Notes: generated by a model from the letters alone, not told the origin. A stretch of DNA of 64,000 nucleotides from Comamonas testosteroni (GCF_000761245.1 NZ_AWOR01000046.1:124001-188000); one strand, 5' to 3'; numbered from the stretch's first letter, positions 46,321-55,579 are shown. A program made the numbers and translations.

Positions 46321-48267
46321 ATGAAGAGATATCCCTCGTGCGCATATTTGGGCGCGCTGAACCTTGCCATCGCTGGTGTATTGCCTGCGACCGCACAGGG
46401 ACAGGAAACCGGTGCCAGCGCACTGCCCGAAACCATAGTCACTGCCACGCGCTTTCCGGAACCGGCTGCCAGCCTGCCTCTGGGTGTGAGTGTGATTACG
46501 GCGCAGGACATCCAGGCCGCAGGCGTGAGTACTGTCAATGAAGCGCTGATGCGCATGCTCGGAGTGGTCGGGCGACAAGATATGTATGGGGGCGGCGACT
46601 ATGCCTTGGATTTGCGCGGCTTTGGGACTACGGCCGATAGTAATCAGGCGGTGATCGTTGACGGTATCAAAGTCAGCGAGGCCGACCTGGGCGGCACACG
46701 CTTGGCCGGGATTCCAATCGAGAGTGTGGAGCGCATAGAAGTGCTGCGCGGCAGCGGTGCGGTGCTCTATGGCGAAGGCGCTACGGGGGGCGCGATAGTC
46801 ATTACGACCAAGGCCGGTGCGGGCAAGGATCGTGGCAACACAGCCATGGTGCAGGCGGGCGTCGGCAACTATGGCTTGCGAGAGGCGCGCGCCAGTGCAA
46901 CGCTGGTGGGCGGAGGCTTTTCGATGGATGTGTCTGGCACCAAGCGCAAAGCCGACAACCATCGCGACAATTTCAAGTCTGACTTCGACGGCATATCGGC
47001 TACGGGGCAATGGGCCAACGACTGGCTGCGTGCAGGCGTGCGCTATGCCGAGGATTCGCTGGACACTGGCTTGCCGGGCTCGCTGACGGCGGCCCAGTAT
47101 GCGGCCAATCCGCGACAGACCAACACTCCTGCGGACCATGGCCGCATCGACAACCAACGTACCACGGTGTTTGCCAGCGCCACGCTGGGCGAGTGGGAGT
47201 TGGCTGCCGATATGGGCCACCGCGAAAAGCAACTGCGCTATGTGGCGTCCTGGGGGGCCTATGCCTATGACATTGAGGCTGATAGCTATGCGCTGCGCGC
47301 CCGCCACTCCGCGCGTTTGGCGGGTCTGGACAATGTGTTTGTCGTTGGCAGCGATTACAGCCGTTGGACGCGCGATGTGTTGGGAAACTCTGGATCGCGG
47401 TCAAAGGCTACTACGCATGCGTTCTACCTGAAGGATGATCTGACGCTGTCGGGGAGCCGCACCCGCCTGAGTTTTGGTCTGCGCACCGAACGGATCGAAA
47501 AACTCTCGTCGTCGAGTACCGATGGTTTGTCCGATCGCCAAAATGCTTGGGAGCTGGGCGTCAGCCAACCTCTGGGCATGGTCTGGACTGCCTATGCTCG
47601 CGTGGGTCGTAGCTTCCGTCTGGCCAATGTAGACGAGTTCACTTTTACCAACCCCACGGTGGCTCTGCGTCCTCAAACTTCGCGCGATACCGAGCTGGGA
47701 CTGCGCTGGGCGGGCGAGAGAGCCAAGGCTGATGTCCGCCTGTATCGCAGCGCGCTGACGAATGAGATCGGTTATGACCCCAACGGCGTGGGACCTTTCG
47801 GTCCTGGCTCGAACATCAACTTCGATCCCACGCTCCGCCGGGGGCTGGAGGTCAGTGCCAGCTATGCGGTGAGCGCAGCGTTTGACTTGAGCGCCAATGT
47901 CGCACTGCGCCGCTCCACCTTCCGTGAAGGGCCTTATGCCGGTCGCCAGGTCCCCCTGTCGCCAAACCGCACGATATCGCTGCGCGCAGGCTGGCAGATA
48001 GCAGCCGCGCATCGTCTGAGTGGCGGGATTCAGTGGGTTTCGTCGCAGCGGCCAGATTTTTCCAACCAATGTCGCATGCCCGGTTATATGAACGCAGACA
48101 TGCGCTACGCCTACCAGTGGCGGGACACGGAATTTGCGCTGGCCGTGGGCAACCTGATGAACCGAAAGTTCTACACCCAGGCCTATGGCTGCGCGGGCGG
48201 TGTCACCACGTCTATCTATCCCGAGGCAGGCCGCACCGTCATGGCGACGCTGCGTCAGCATTTCTGA
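46321..48267 (+). CDS. btuB: TonB-dependent outer-membrane receptor, BtuB-type
   Basis: Outer-membrane receptor for cobalamin or related corrinoids. From ATG 46321 it has 648 residues: signal peptide (YLGALNLAIAGVLPATAQG), TonB-box-like PETIVTAT, plug domain with VNEALMRMLGVVG and RIEVLRGSGAVLYGEGATGG, then a 22-strand barrel ending in a C-terminal Phe (ATLRQHF). The riboswitch just upstream and the btuFCD genes downstream make cobalamin the likely substrate. No clear ribosome site precedes the ATG. Confidence 0.92.
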   Translation: MKRYPSCAYLGALNLAIAGVLPATAQGQETGASALPETIVTATRFPEPAASLPLGVSVITAQDIQAAGVSTVNEALMRMLGVVGRQDMYGGGDYALDLRGFGTTADSNQAVIVDGIKVSEADLGGTRLAGIPIESVERIEVLRGSGAVLYGEGATGGAIVITTKAGAGKDRGNTAMVQAGVGNYGLREARASATLVGGGFSMDVSGTKRKADNHRDNFKSDFDGISATGQWANDWLRAGVRYAEDSLDTGLPGSLTAAQYAANPRQTNTPADHGRIDNQRTTVFASATLGEWELAADMGHREKQLRYVASWGAYAYDIEADSYALRARHSARLAGLDNVFVVGSDYSRWTRDVLGNSGSRSKATTHAFYLKDDLTLSGSRTRLSFGLRTERIEKLSSSSTDGLSDRQNAWELGVSQPLGMVWTAYARVGRSFRLANVDEFTFTNPTVALRPQTSRDTELGLRWAGERAKADVRLYRSALTNEIGYDPNGVGPFGPGSNINFDPTLRRGLEVSASYAVSAAFDLSANVALRRSTFREGPYAGRQVPLSPNRTISLRAGWQIAAAHRLSGGIQWVSSQRPDFSNQCRMPGYMNADMRYAYQWRDTEFALAVGNLMNRKFYTQAYGCAGGVTTSIYPEAGRTVMATLRQHF

Positions 48268-48288
48268 TCAGTGAGCAGAGGGAGTGAA

Positions 48289-49710
48289 ATGGAGGCTGTA
48301 CTGACTTTGCAACCAGCCCAGGATGCAGTCCGCTGCCCCGCGATGCTTATCAGTGCTCCGGCCTCTGGCCAGGGCAAGACCACCGTGACGGCAGCCTTGG
48401 CACGGCTGCATGCGCGCCAGGGACGCAAGGTACGCGTATTCAAGTGTGGGCCGGATTTTCTGGACCCCTACTGGCACGAACTGGCCAGTGGTTCGCCCGT
48501 GCATTCGGTGGACTTGTGGATGACGGGCGAGGCCGATGTGCGCCAGCGCCTGCATGAGGCGGCCCAGGATGCGGACCTGATTCTTGTCGAAGGCGTGATG
48601 GGTCTGTTCGACGGCAATTTCAGTGCTGGCGACCTGGCGCAGTTGCTGGGTCTGCCCGTGCTGGCCGTGGTCGATGCCTCGGCCATGGCGGGCACTTTCG
48701 GGGCGTTGGCCTATGGCTTGCAGCATTTCCGTGAGGGTCTGCGCTGGGCCGGCATGCTGGCCAACCGAGTCGCCACGGTTCACCATGCCGATCTGCTCAG
48801 GCAAGGCCTGCGCGATCAGTCGCTGTGGCTGGGGGCCATGCCTGGGGTGCAACTGGGCGATGCGGCAGTCAAGGCCAGGTCTGCGGCGTTGCTGCCGGAG
48901 CGCCACCTGGGCCTGATTGCCGCCCATGAACTTGGCGATGCGCTGCAGCGTCTGGATGCCGCAGCCGATGCCCTGGCCCAGACGCCGCTGGGGCAGAGGG
49001 CCTGGGGTTCGGACGACGGCCAACCTAGCTGGCAGGACTGGTGCGTGGACTTTGGCGCGCCCGACATGTCCCGCGATCAAGCTCGGCTGGAGCCCTGGCT
49101 GGAAGGACGTCGCATTGCCATTGCGCGCGATGCGGCGTTTTCCTTTATTTATCCCGCCAATCTGGACTGTCTGCGTGCCATGGGGGCAGAGCTGTGCTTT
49201 TTCTCGCCGCTGGCTGGCGATGCGCTGCCGCCCTGCGATGCGATCTGGCTGCCCGGCGGCTATCCGGAACTGCATGCCCGGGCGCTGCATGAGAACCGGC
49301 AGTTGCGCGACGGCATTGCCCAGCATATGGCGCAGGGCAAGCCGGTCTGGGCCGAGTGCGGCGGCATGCTGGCGCTGTGCGATGGCGTGACCGCCCTGGA
49401 CGGCAGCACCCAGTCCATGTGGGGGCTGCTGCCCGGTCAGGTCATCATGCAAAGCCGGCTTGGTGGTCTGGGCATGCAGCAGCTGGTACTCGATGCGGGC
49501 TTGTTGCGCGGCCATACCTTTCACTACACACGACTGGAGACAGCCATGCCGGTGCTCACGCGCAGCAGCCGCCCCGGCGCGGCCGTGCAGGCCGACCGTG
49601 GCGAGGCGCTGTATCGGCATGGCAGTGTGCAGGCCAGTTACTTTCATGCCTGGTTTCCGTCCTGCCCATCGGCGGTGGCGGCGCTTTTTGGCGCAACAAT
49701 CGAAGGCTGA
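48289..49710 (+). CDS. cobB: Cobyrinate a,c-diamide synthase
   Basis: Amidates the a and c side chains of cobyrinic acid (or the hydrogenobyrinic form) using ATP and glutamine. The 473-residue protein has an N-terminal P-loop domain (APASGQGKTTVTAALARL, then CGPDFLDPYWH) and a C-terminal class I amidotransferase domain with the nucleophile Cys in WAECGGMLALCDG and a later YFHAWFPS. ATG 48289 follows GAGGGAG; GTG 48271 is an alternative. It is 21 bases after btuB and 17 before cobU. Confidence 0.95.
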   Translation: MEAVLTLQPAQDAVRCPAMLISAPASGQGKTTVTAALARLHARQGRKVRVFKCGPDFLDPYWHELASGSPVHSVDLWMTGEADVRQRLHEAAQDADLILVEGVMGLFDGNFSAGDLAQLLGLPVLAVVDASAMAGTFGALAYGLQHFREGLRWAGMLANRVATVHHADLLRQGLRDQSLWLGAMPGVQLGDAAVKARSAALLPERHLGLIAAHELGDALQRLDAAADALAQTPLGQRAWGSDDGQPSWQDWCVDFGAPDMSRDQARLEPWLEGRRIAIARDAAFSFIYPANLDCLRAMGAELCFFSPLAGDALPPCDAIWLPGGYPELHARALHENRQLRDGIAQHMAQGKPVWAECGGMLALCDGVTALDGSTQSMWGLLPGQVIMQSRLGGLGMQQLVLDAGLLRGHTFHYTRLETAMPVLTRSSRPGAAVQADRGEALYRHGSVQASYFHAWFPSCPSAVAALFGATIEG

Positions 49711-49727
49711 GCCTTTAGTCCATCACC

Positions 49728-50339
49728 ATGAGCCCTGCAAGCACAGTCTCCTTCGTCATGCCGCGTACCCAGCTCCTACTGGGCGGGCAAAAAAGCGGCA
49801 AATCCCGTCGTGCAGAGCTGCTGGCGCGCCAGTGGCTGCAGGCGGATGCCGGGCATCAGGCTGTGCTGGTGGCAACAGGTCAGGCCTGGGACGCGGAAAT
49901 GAGCGAGCGTATTGCGCGCCACCAACGCGACCGCGCCGAGCGCGTGCCCGGCATGCAGACCATTGAGGAGCCGCGCGAGCTGGCTCAGGTGCTGGCCCGG
50001 CACAGCAGCCCGCAGCGCCTGCTGGTGATTGATTGCCTGACCTTGTGGCTGACGAACTGGCTGATGCCGGTGCAGGCTGAAGATTTAGAGGGAAATCAGC
50101 CTCAATCCCATGACTGGCAAGCGCAGCTAGCTCTCTTTTTGAAAGCACTGGATGCCGCGTCCGGTCCGGTCATTTTGGTCGGCAACGAAATCGGTCTCGG
50201 TGTCATCCCCATGGGGCGCGAAGTGCGCGCCTTTGTCGATGCACTGGGCTTGCTCAATCAGCAGGCGGCAGTGCATTGCGAAAGCGTCACGCTGATGTGC
50301 GCCGGCTTGCCGCTGGCGTTGAAAGGGCCGCAGCCATGA
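49728..50339 (+). CDS. cobU: Adenosylcobinamide kinase / cobinamide-phosphate guanylyltransferase
   Basis: CobU phosphorylates adenosylcobinamide and activates it with GTP for nucleotide-loop assembly. The 203-residue protein shows QLLLGGQKSGKSRRAELLA (P-loop), RIARHQRDR, IDCLTLWLTNWL, VGNEIGLGVIP and GREVRAFVDALG. Between LTNWLMP and LALFLKAL lies an extra stretch (VQAEDLEGNQPQSHDWQAQ) encoded by a dispersed repeat inserted in frame at 50079-50142, so the protein is slightly longer than usual. ATG 49758 is an alternative start. The stop overlaps btuF (ATGA). Confidence 0.94.
   Translation: MSPASTVSFVMPRTQLLLGGQKSGKSRRAELLARQWLQADAGHQAVLVATGQAWDAEMSERIARHQRDRAERVPGMQTIEEPRELAQVLARHSSPQRLLVIDCLTLWLTNWLMPVQAEDLEGNQPQSHDWQAQLALFLKALDAASGPVILVGNEIGLGVIPMGREVRAFVDALGLLNQQAAVHCESVTLMCAGLPLALKGPQP
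50079..50142 (-). repeat. Dispersed repeat inside cobU, copy R4
   Basis: On the minus strand it reads AAAAAGAGAGCTAGCTGCGC then TTGCC and a TTGAGGCTGATTT end, like R1. It is 64 bases long, keeps the cobU frame open and adds about 20 residues at a surface-loop position before a conserved helix. Confidence 0.6.
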
Positions 50340-51247
50340 GGGCCGCCGTAAAGCATCTTGCGGCTGCTGCGCTGCTTATTTGCGGCTTGGCTGGAGCTTT
50401 GTCGGTGGCAGCGCAGTCCGTGCAGATCACCGATGCACGTGGCGCACAGGTGCAATTGGCAAAACCGCCGCAGCGCATCGTCAGTCTGCTGCCTTCGCTG
50501 ACCGAGAGCCTGTGCGCACTGGGCGGTTGTGAGCGTTTGGTGGGGGTGGATCGCTATTCCAACTGGCCCGCCCATGTGAAGACCTTGCCCGTGGTGGGTG
50601 GCGGGCTGGATCCGAATATCGAGGCTATCGTGGCGCTAAAGCCCGATCTGGTGCTGGTTTCCATGGCATCACGGGCCATTGCGCGCATGGAGGCGCTGGG
50701 CCTCAAGGTGGTGGCGCTGGAGCCGCGCACCCACGAGGAAGCGCGCACCGTGATGCAGAAAATAGGTCAGCTGCTCGCCTTGCCGCCCACACAGGGCGCA
50801 GATCGCGTCTGGGCAGGAATCGAAGCCGACTTGAACAAGGCCGCTGCCAGCGTGCCCGAAGCCATGCGCGGTCAGCGTGTGTACTTTGAAGCCAGTCGCG
50901 GTCCGTATGCCGCCGGTGAAAAATCCTTTATCGGCCAGACACTGACGCGGCTGCACCTGCGCAACGTGGTCGACGCCAGGCAAGGGCCGTTTCCGCGCCT
51001 GAACCCCGAATATGTGGTCAAGCTGGACCCGGACATTCTGATGGCCGGCGAGCGAGCCTGGAAAACCGGTGTACCGGAATACCCGGGCTGGGCCCAGATG
51101 CGGGCGGTGAAGCAGGGCGCGATCTGCGCCTTCACGCCCGAGCAATCCGACATTCTTGTGCGTCCAGGCCCACGCATGGCCGAGGGGGCGCAAATCATTG
51201 CCCAGTGTCTGCAGCGTCTGGCTGCGAGGCAGGGCAAGAGCCCATGA
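50336..51247 (+). CDS. btuF: Cobalamin ABC transporter, periplasmic binding protein
   Basis: Periplasmic receptor that hands cobalamin to BtuCD. The 303-residue precursor has a signal peptide (HLAAAALLICGLAGALSVAA) and the class III binding-protein fold with RIVSLLPSLTESLCALGG, GVDRYSNWPAHVKTLPVVGG, EAIVALKPDLVLV and a C-terminal lobe. ATG 50336 overlaps the cobU stop and its stop overlaps btuC. The binding-protein, permease, ATPase order fits a complete corrinoid importer. Confidence 0.92.
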   Translation: MRAAVKHLAAAALLICGLAGALSVAAQSVQITDARGAQVQLAKPPQRIVSLLPSLTESLCALGGCERLVGVDRYSNWPAHVKTLPVVGGGLDPNIEAIVALKPDLVLVSMASRAIARMEALGLKVVALEPRTHEEARTVMQKIGQLLALPPTQGADRVWAGIEADLNKAAASVPEAMRGQRVYFEASRGPYAAGEKSFIGQTLTRLHLRNVVDARQGPFPRLNPEYVVKLDPDILMAGERAWKTGVPEYPGWAQMRAVKQGAICAFTPEQSDILVRPGPRMAEGAQIIAQCLQRLAARQGKSP

Positions 51248-52287
51248 AGGTCTGCATCTCCAGTCATCATCGCAGGGGGCAGCGCGGGCTGGCCGCTGCC
51301 TGGCTGCTGCTGTGGCTGACGCTGGCTGCGGCTTTGCTGGCATTGCTGGGCGCGGGTATTGGCAGCACCGGGTTCGAGAGCGTGCTTCAGGCGCGGCATG
51401 ACCCGCTGGCCTGGCAGATCGTGGTGGATATTCGCCTGCCGCGCACGGCGGCGGCCTTGCTGGCCGGAGGGTTGCTGGGCCTGGCCGGGGCGGTGGCGCA
51501 GGGCGTGTTTCGCAACCCGCTCGCCGATCCTTATCTGCTGGGCAGTGCCTCGGGGGCATCGCTGGGGGTGGCGCTGGCCATGGCCGCCCTGGGTGTCTCT
51601 CCATTCGCGCTGGTCGGCCTGGCCCGCTGGGGCGTGACGGGGGCGGCTTTTGCCGGTGCGGTGCTTGCCGTGGTGCTGACCCTGGTGCTGGCAAAGGGCG
51701 TGCAGAACACCATGCGTCTGCTGCTGGCCGGCGTGGTGGTGGGCGTGGTGCTCGGCGCCGCCGCATCGCTGGTGCTCTTGATGAACCCCGACATCATGCA
51801 GGCCATGCAGTCTTTCATGCTGGGCAGCACGGCGTTTGCGGGCTGGAATGCCTGCGCACTCATGATCTGGGTGCTGCTGCCTGCGCTGGTGCTGGCCTGC
51901 TGCCTGAGCCGCGTGCTCGACGGACTCGCGCTGGGCGAGGCCACGGCCCATAGCCTGGGTCTACCGCTGGCGCCGCTGCGTCTGCTGCTGATCGTGCTGT
52001 TGGCGCTGGCCACGGGTACGGCCGTGGCGCAAACCGGTCTGATCGCTTTTGTAGGCCTGGCTGCGCCCCATCTGGTGCGCTCCATGGTGCGCGCGCTGCA
52101 CCGCTGGCTGCTGGTGCTCAGCAGCCTCATGGGGGCGGTGCTGCTGCTGGCGGCCGACTTGCTGGCGCGCTGGCTGATTGCCCCCCAGGAGCTGCCTGTG
52201 GGCGTGCTCACCGCCGTGCTCGGCGGCAGCTATCTGCTGTGGCTGATGCACCAACGCGGCGCCATGCCGTCAGGCGAGGGCGCATGA
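51244..52287 (+). CDS. btuC: Cobalamin ABC transporter, permease
   Basis: Inner-membrane permease of the FecCD/BtuC type, 347 residues with about ten helices. Family segments include DIRLPRTAAALLAGGLLGLAG, QGVFRNPLADPYLLGSASGA, and the ATPase-contact region EATAHSLGLPLAPLR with GLIAFVGLAAPHLVR. The first helix is preceded by a basic leader (KVCISSHHRRGQRG). Start and stop both overlap neighbours by 4 bases (btuF, btuD). Confidence 0.95.
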   Translation: MKVCISSHHRRGQRGLAAAWLLLWLTLAAALLALLGAGIGSTGFESVLQARHDPLAWQIVVDIRLPRTAAALLAGGLLGLAGAVAQGVFRNPLADPYLLGSASGASLGVALAMAALGVSPFALVGLARWGVTGAAFAGAVLAVVLTLVLAKGVQNTMRLLLAGVVVGVVLGAAASLVLLMNPDIMQAMQSFMLGSTAFAGWNACALMIWVLLPALVLACCLSRVLDGLALGEATAHSLGLPLAPLRLLLIVLLALATGTAVAQTGLIAFVGLAAPHLVRSMVRALHRWLLVLSSLMGAVLLLAADLLARWLIAPQELPVGVLTAVLGGSYLLWLMHQRGAMPSGEGA

Positions 52288-53081
52288 GCAGCAAGATCGA
52301 GACTGGTAGTGCCCTGGCGACCGAGGCCCTGAGCGTGCATCTGGGCGAGCGCGAGGTGCTGCGCCAGATCAGCCTACGCATTCCTGAGGGCCGTTGGACG
52401 GCCATAGTCGGCCCCAATGGTGCGGGTAAGTCCACGCTGTTGCGCGCCATGGCGGGCATGCGTGCGGCCAACCAGCGGCAAAGCGGCGCCGTGTTTTTGC
52501 AGGGCCGCAAGCTCGGGGACTGGAATGGCAGAGAGCGTGCCAAAGAGCTGGCCTGGCTGGGCCAGAATCAGCCTGTGGCGGCCGATATGGCCGTGTATGA
52601 CCTGGTCATGCTGGGGCGCTTGCCACACCAGGGCTGGCTGGCACCGGCCTCGGGTGCCGACCGGCAGGCCGTGGAGCAGGCGCTGCGCCAGACCCATGCC
52701 TGGGACTGGCGCCAGCGCAGCATAGGCCAGCTATCGGGCGGTGAGCGCCAGCGCGTGCTACTGGCGCGGGCCCTGGCCGTGCAGGCCCGGACCCTGCTGA
52801 TGGACGAGCCACTGGCCAATCTTGACCCGCCGCACCAGACCGACTGGATGCTCACGGCCCGCAGTCTGGTGCAGCAAGGCGTGACCCTGGTCAGCGTGCT
52901 GCACGAGTTGTCCTTCGCCCTGTTGGCTGACGAAATGGTCGTCATGCAGGCCGGCCGTATCACGCACCAGGGCGCTTGCGGCGATCCCGCCACCCATGCC
53001 GCGCTGGAGGCCGTGTTTGACCGGCGCATACAGGTGCGCGAACTCGATGGCCTGTGGCTGGCCCTGCCGCGCCTGAGCTGA
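52284..53081 (+). CDS. btuD: Cobalamin ABC transporter, ATP-binding protein
   Basis: The 265-residue ATPase that drives BtuC. It carries Walker A GPNGAGKSTLLRAMAG, a Q-loop (LAWLGQNQPV), signature LSGGERQRVLLARAL, Walker B TLLMDEPLANLDP and the switch His in SVLHELS. ATG 52284 overlaps the btuC stop. The next gene, cobO, follows after a 60-base gap made mostly of a dispersed repeat. Confidence 0.94.
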   Translation: MSSKIETGSALATEALSVHLGEREVLRQISLRIPEGRWTAIVGPNGAGKSTLLRAMAGMRAANQRQSGAVFLQGRKLGDWNGRERAKELAWLGQNQPVAADMAVYDLVMLGRLPHQGWLAPASGADRQAVEQALRQTHAWDWRQRSIGQLSGGERQRVLLARALAVQARTLLMDEPLANLDPPHQTDWMLTARSLVQQGVTLVSVLHELSFALLADEMVVMQAGRITHQGACGDPATHAALEAVFDRRIQVRELDGLWLALPRLS

Positions 53082-53096
53082 GCTCGGTCGCAATTC

Positions 53097-53150
53097 TTGA
53101 TTTTTTGCCCTTTAGCCCCTGATAGACAAGCGAGAGTAGCTATGAATATT
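53097..53150 (-). repeat. Dispersed repeat spanning the cobO start, copy R5
   Basis: Minus-strand reading CAATATTCATAGCTACTCTC then GCTTGTCTATCAGGGGCTAA matches the repeat core. Its end contains the cobO start codon (ATG 53142), so the repeat supplies the start and first residues. Confidence 0.6.
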
Positions 53151-53711
53151 GAAACTCCTCCCACCGAGAAGCCTTACGAAAAGCCCGAGGGCGAGCGCCG
53201 CGGCCTGATCATCGTCAACACCGGCAATGGCAAGGGCAAGAGTACGGCCGCCTTTGGTCTGGCCTTTCGCGCCACGGGACGGGGCAAGGCCGTCAAGGTC
53301 TATCAGTTCATGAAGGTGCCTACGGCCCGCTTTGGCGAGCACCGCCTGGCCGAGCAGGTCGGACTGCCCATCGAAGGGCTTGGCGATGGCTTTAGCTGGA
53401 AGAGCAAGGACCTCGATCACTCCGCCCAACTGGCGCGTGACGGCTGGGAAAAGGCCAAGGGCGATATTCTTTCGGGCCAGCTGTTCCTAGTGGTGCTCGA
53501 CGAGATCACCTATCCGCTGATCTATGGCTGGCTGCCGTTGCAGGAGGTGTTGGACACGCTCAAGGCCCGTCCCAAGGATGTGCATGTCTGCCTCACAGGC
53601 CGACGCTGCCCGCAGGAGATCATCGACATCGCCGACACCGTGACCGAGATGACGCTGATCAAACATGCTTTCCAGGCGGGTATTCCCGCTCAAAGAGGTA
53701 TCGAAGACTGA
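53142..53711 (+). CDS. cobO: Cob(I)yrinic acid a,c-diamide adenosyltransferase
   Basis: CobO/BtuR transfers adenosyl from ATP to the cobalt of corrinoids. The 189-residue protein has a leading charged stretch, RRGLIIVNTGNGKGKSTAAF with the P-loop, VYQFMKV, FLVVLDEITYPLIYGWLP and HVCLTGRRCPQEIIDIADTV. Its ATG lies at the end of the dispersed repeat and lacks a good ribosome site, so expression may depend on upstream translation or on a start that differs. bluB follows after 36 bases. Confidence 0.95.
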   Translation: MNIETPPTEKPYEKPEGERRGLIIVNTGNGKGKSTAAFGLAFRATGRGKAVKVYQFMKVPTARFGEHRLAEQVGLPIEGLGDGFSWKSKDLDHSAQLARDGWEKAKGDILSGQLFLVVLDEITYPLIYGWLPLQEVLDTLKARPKDVHVCLTGRRCPQEIIDIADTVTEMTLIKHAFQAGIPAQRGIED

Positions 53712-53747
53712 TGGCTTTTGCCACGTCTGTGGCGCGACAATAGTTCC

Positions 53748-54500
53748 ATGACCGAATCCAAGACCAGCTCCTTCGCAACGATAGCCGCAACGCCTTTCAC
53801 CGAGGCCGAGCGCGCTGCCGTCTACCGCGCCATCTATGAGCGCCGCGACATGCGCCATTTTGCGGGCGGGAAGGTGGCCGACGAGGTCTTGCTGCGTCTG
53901 TTGCGCGCCGCGCATCACGCGCCCAGCGTGGGCTTTATGCAGCCCTGGCGCTTTATTCGCGTCAAGAGCCTGCAACTGCGCCAGCAGATCCACGGCCTGA
54001 TCGAGGAAGAGCGCGTGCGCACCGCCCAGGCCTTGGGCGAGCGTGAAGAGGACTTCATGAAGCTCAAGGTCCAGGGCGTGCTCGATGCGGCCGAGGTGCT
54101 GGTCGTGGCCATGCCGCCGGGGCGCGAGGCCCATATCTTCGGCCGCCGCACCCTGCCCGAGATGGACATCGCCAGCAGCGCCTGTGCCATCCAGAACCTC
54201 TGGCTGGCCGCGCGTGCCGAAGGGTTAGGCATGGGCTGGGTCTCGATTTTCGATCCGCTAGCGCTGGCCAGATTGCTGCAGATGCCCGAAGGTGCCCACC
54301 CGCTGGGCGTGCTCTGCCTGGGCCCTGTCGATGCCTACTATGCCGAGCCCATGTTGCAGCAGGAAAAATGGGCCTGCCGGGCACCGCTGGAAGACATGCT
54401 GATGGACGATGTCTGGGACGATTCGCGTGTGGTGGCTGCGGCGACCAAGGGCAAGCAAGGCAGCGAACCACGTGCAGCGAAGAGCGAAACAGACACATGA
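53748..54500 (+). CDS. bluB: 5,6-dimethylbenzimidazole synthase
   Basis: BluB cleaves reduced FMN with oxygen to make the lower ligand of B12. The 250-residue flavin-fold protein has the family stretch YERRDMRHFAGGKVADEVLL, AAHHAPSVGFMQPWRFI, EEERVRTAQALG and ASSACAIQNLWLAARAEGLG with GMGWVSIFDP. The presence of bluB indicates aerobic de novo lower-ligand synthesis instead of simple salvage. ATG 53748 is chosen over 53718. Its stop overlaps the cbiB start (ATGA). Confidence 0.94.
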   Translation: MTESKTSSFATIAATPFTEAERAAVYRAIYERRDMRHFAGGKVADEVLLRLLRAAHHAPSVGFMQPWRFIRVKSLQLRQQIHGLIEEERVRTAQALGEREEDFMKLKVQGVLDAAEVLVVAMPPGREAHIFGRRTLPEMDIASSACAIQNLWLAARAEGLGMGWVSIFDPLALARLLQMPEGAHPLGVLCLGPVDAYYAEPMLQQEKWACRAPLEDMLMDDVWDDSRVVAAATKGKQGSEPRAAKSETDT

Positions 54501-55579
54501 CGAGTTTTGGCTGGACTGAGCTGATCGGTCTTTCTCTCAGTCCGCTGGCATGGCTCTATCAGACATTCACCGCCAGTGATCTGGCGGCGCCCAACTGGGC
54601 TGCCAATGTGCAGGCTGGCTTGCTGGCCGTGCTGGTGGCCTTGCTGCTGGACCGGCTTTGGGGAGAGCCGCCGGTGTGGCTGCACCCGGTGGTGCTGATG
54701 GGCAAATTGCTGGGCTGGTCAGGGCAGTTGCTTGCGCCGCGCGTCGAGGTGCAGCACGACTATCTGCGTTTTTGTCTTGCCGCACTTGTCTGGTGTGCGC
54801 TGGCCGCTGTGTTCTTTATGGTTTATGGCCTGGCCCAGTTCATGCTGGGTTTTGCTCCCTGGTGGCTCTGGGGGCTGGTGATGGGGGTGCTGCTCAAGCC
54901 GTTGTTGTCCTGGCGCATGCTCCAGGACGAGGTGCTGGCTGTGGAGGCCGCGCTGCAGCAATCGCTGGCCGCAGGGCGGGAGCGCCTGAGCTGGCTGGTG
55001 AGCCGCGACACCGCGCAACTGGACGCGGCCACCGTGCGCGAAAGCGCCATCGAGACACTGGCCGAGAACCTCAGCGACTCCGTGATCGCTGCATTGTTCT
55101 GGTTTGCCGTGGCCGGCTTGCCCGGGGCGGCCGTCTATCGCCTTGCTAATACGGCCGATGCCATGTGGGGCTACCCTGGCTGGCGTGGCCAGGGCGACAG
55201 GCGCCGCCACTGGCAATGGGCGGGCAAATGGGCGGCCCGCGCCGACGATGTGCTGAACTTGATTCCGGCGCGCATCACCGCAATGTGGCTGGCGCTGCTG
55301 GCCGGCGGCCTGTCCTGGACCGGTTTGAGGCGCGATGCAGCCGTGACGCCATCGCCCAATGGCGGCTGGCCCATGGGGGCCATGGCGCAGGCACTGGGGG
55401 TTCGGCTTTCCAAGCCCGGTGTTTATCGACTCAACCCGCAGGGACGGGCGCCGCAGGCGGCTGATCTGAAGATGTCTGTAAAATTGGCATCAAAAGTGAT
55501 CGTGGCGCATGTCCTGCTTGCGTTGGCCGCTATGATTTTGATTGTTCTGTGGAGAGGAAGGCTGCTTGCCAATGTTTGA
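54497..55579 (+). CDS. cbiB: Adenosylcobinamide-phosphate synthase (CbiB/CobD)
   Basis: Membrane enzyme that attaches aminopropanol or its phosphate to adenosylcobyric acid. The 360-residue product contains RLWGEPPVWLHPVVLMGKLL, about four to five membrane segments, SRDTAQLDAATVRESAIETL with ENLSDSVIAALFW, ANTADAMWGYP, ARADDVLNLIPARIT and the SPNGGWPMGAMA segment. It has a longer N-terminal stretch than E. coli-type CbiB. It overlaps bluB by 4 bases and cobC by 8. Confidence 0.94.
   Translation: MTSFGWTELIGLSLSPLAWLYQTFTASDLAAPNWAANVQAGLLAVLVALLLDRLWGEPPVWLHPVVLMGKLLGWSGQLLAPRVEVQHDYLRFCLAALVWCALAAVFFMVYGLAQFMLGFAPWWLWGLVMGVLLKPLLSWRMLQDEVLAVEAALQQSLAAGRERLSWLVSRDTAQLDAATVRESAIETLAENLSDSVIAALFWFAVAGLPGAAVYRLANTADAMWGYPGWRGQGDRRRHWQWAGKWAARADDVLNLIPARITAMWLALLAGGLSWTGLRRDAAVTPSPNGGWPMGAMAQALGVRLSKPGVYRLNPQGRAPQAADLKMSVKLASKVIVAHVLLALAAMILIVLWRGRLLANV

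Noticed and set aside
48268-49647. Open frame of about 460 codons on minus over cobB
   Set aside because: Shadow of cobB, with no recognisable motif.
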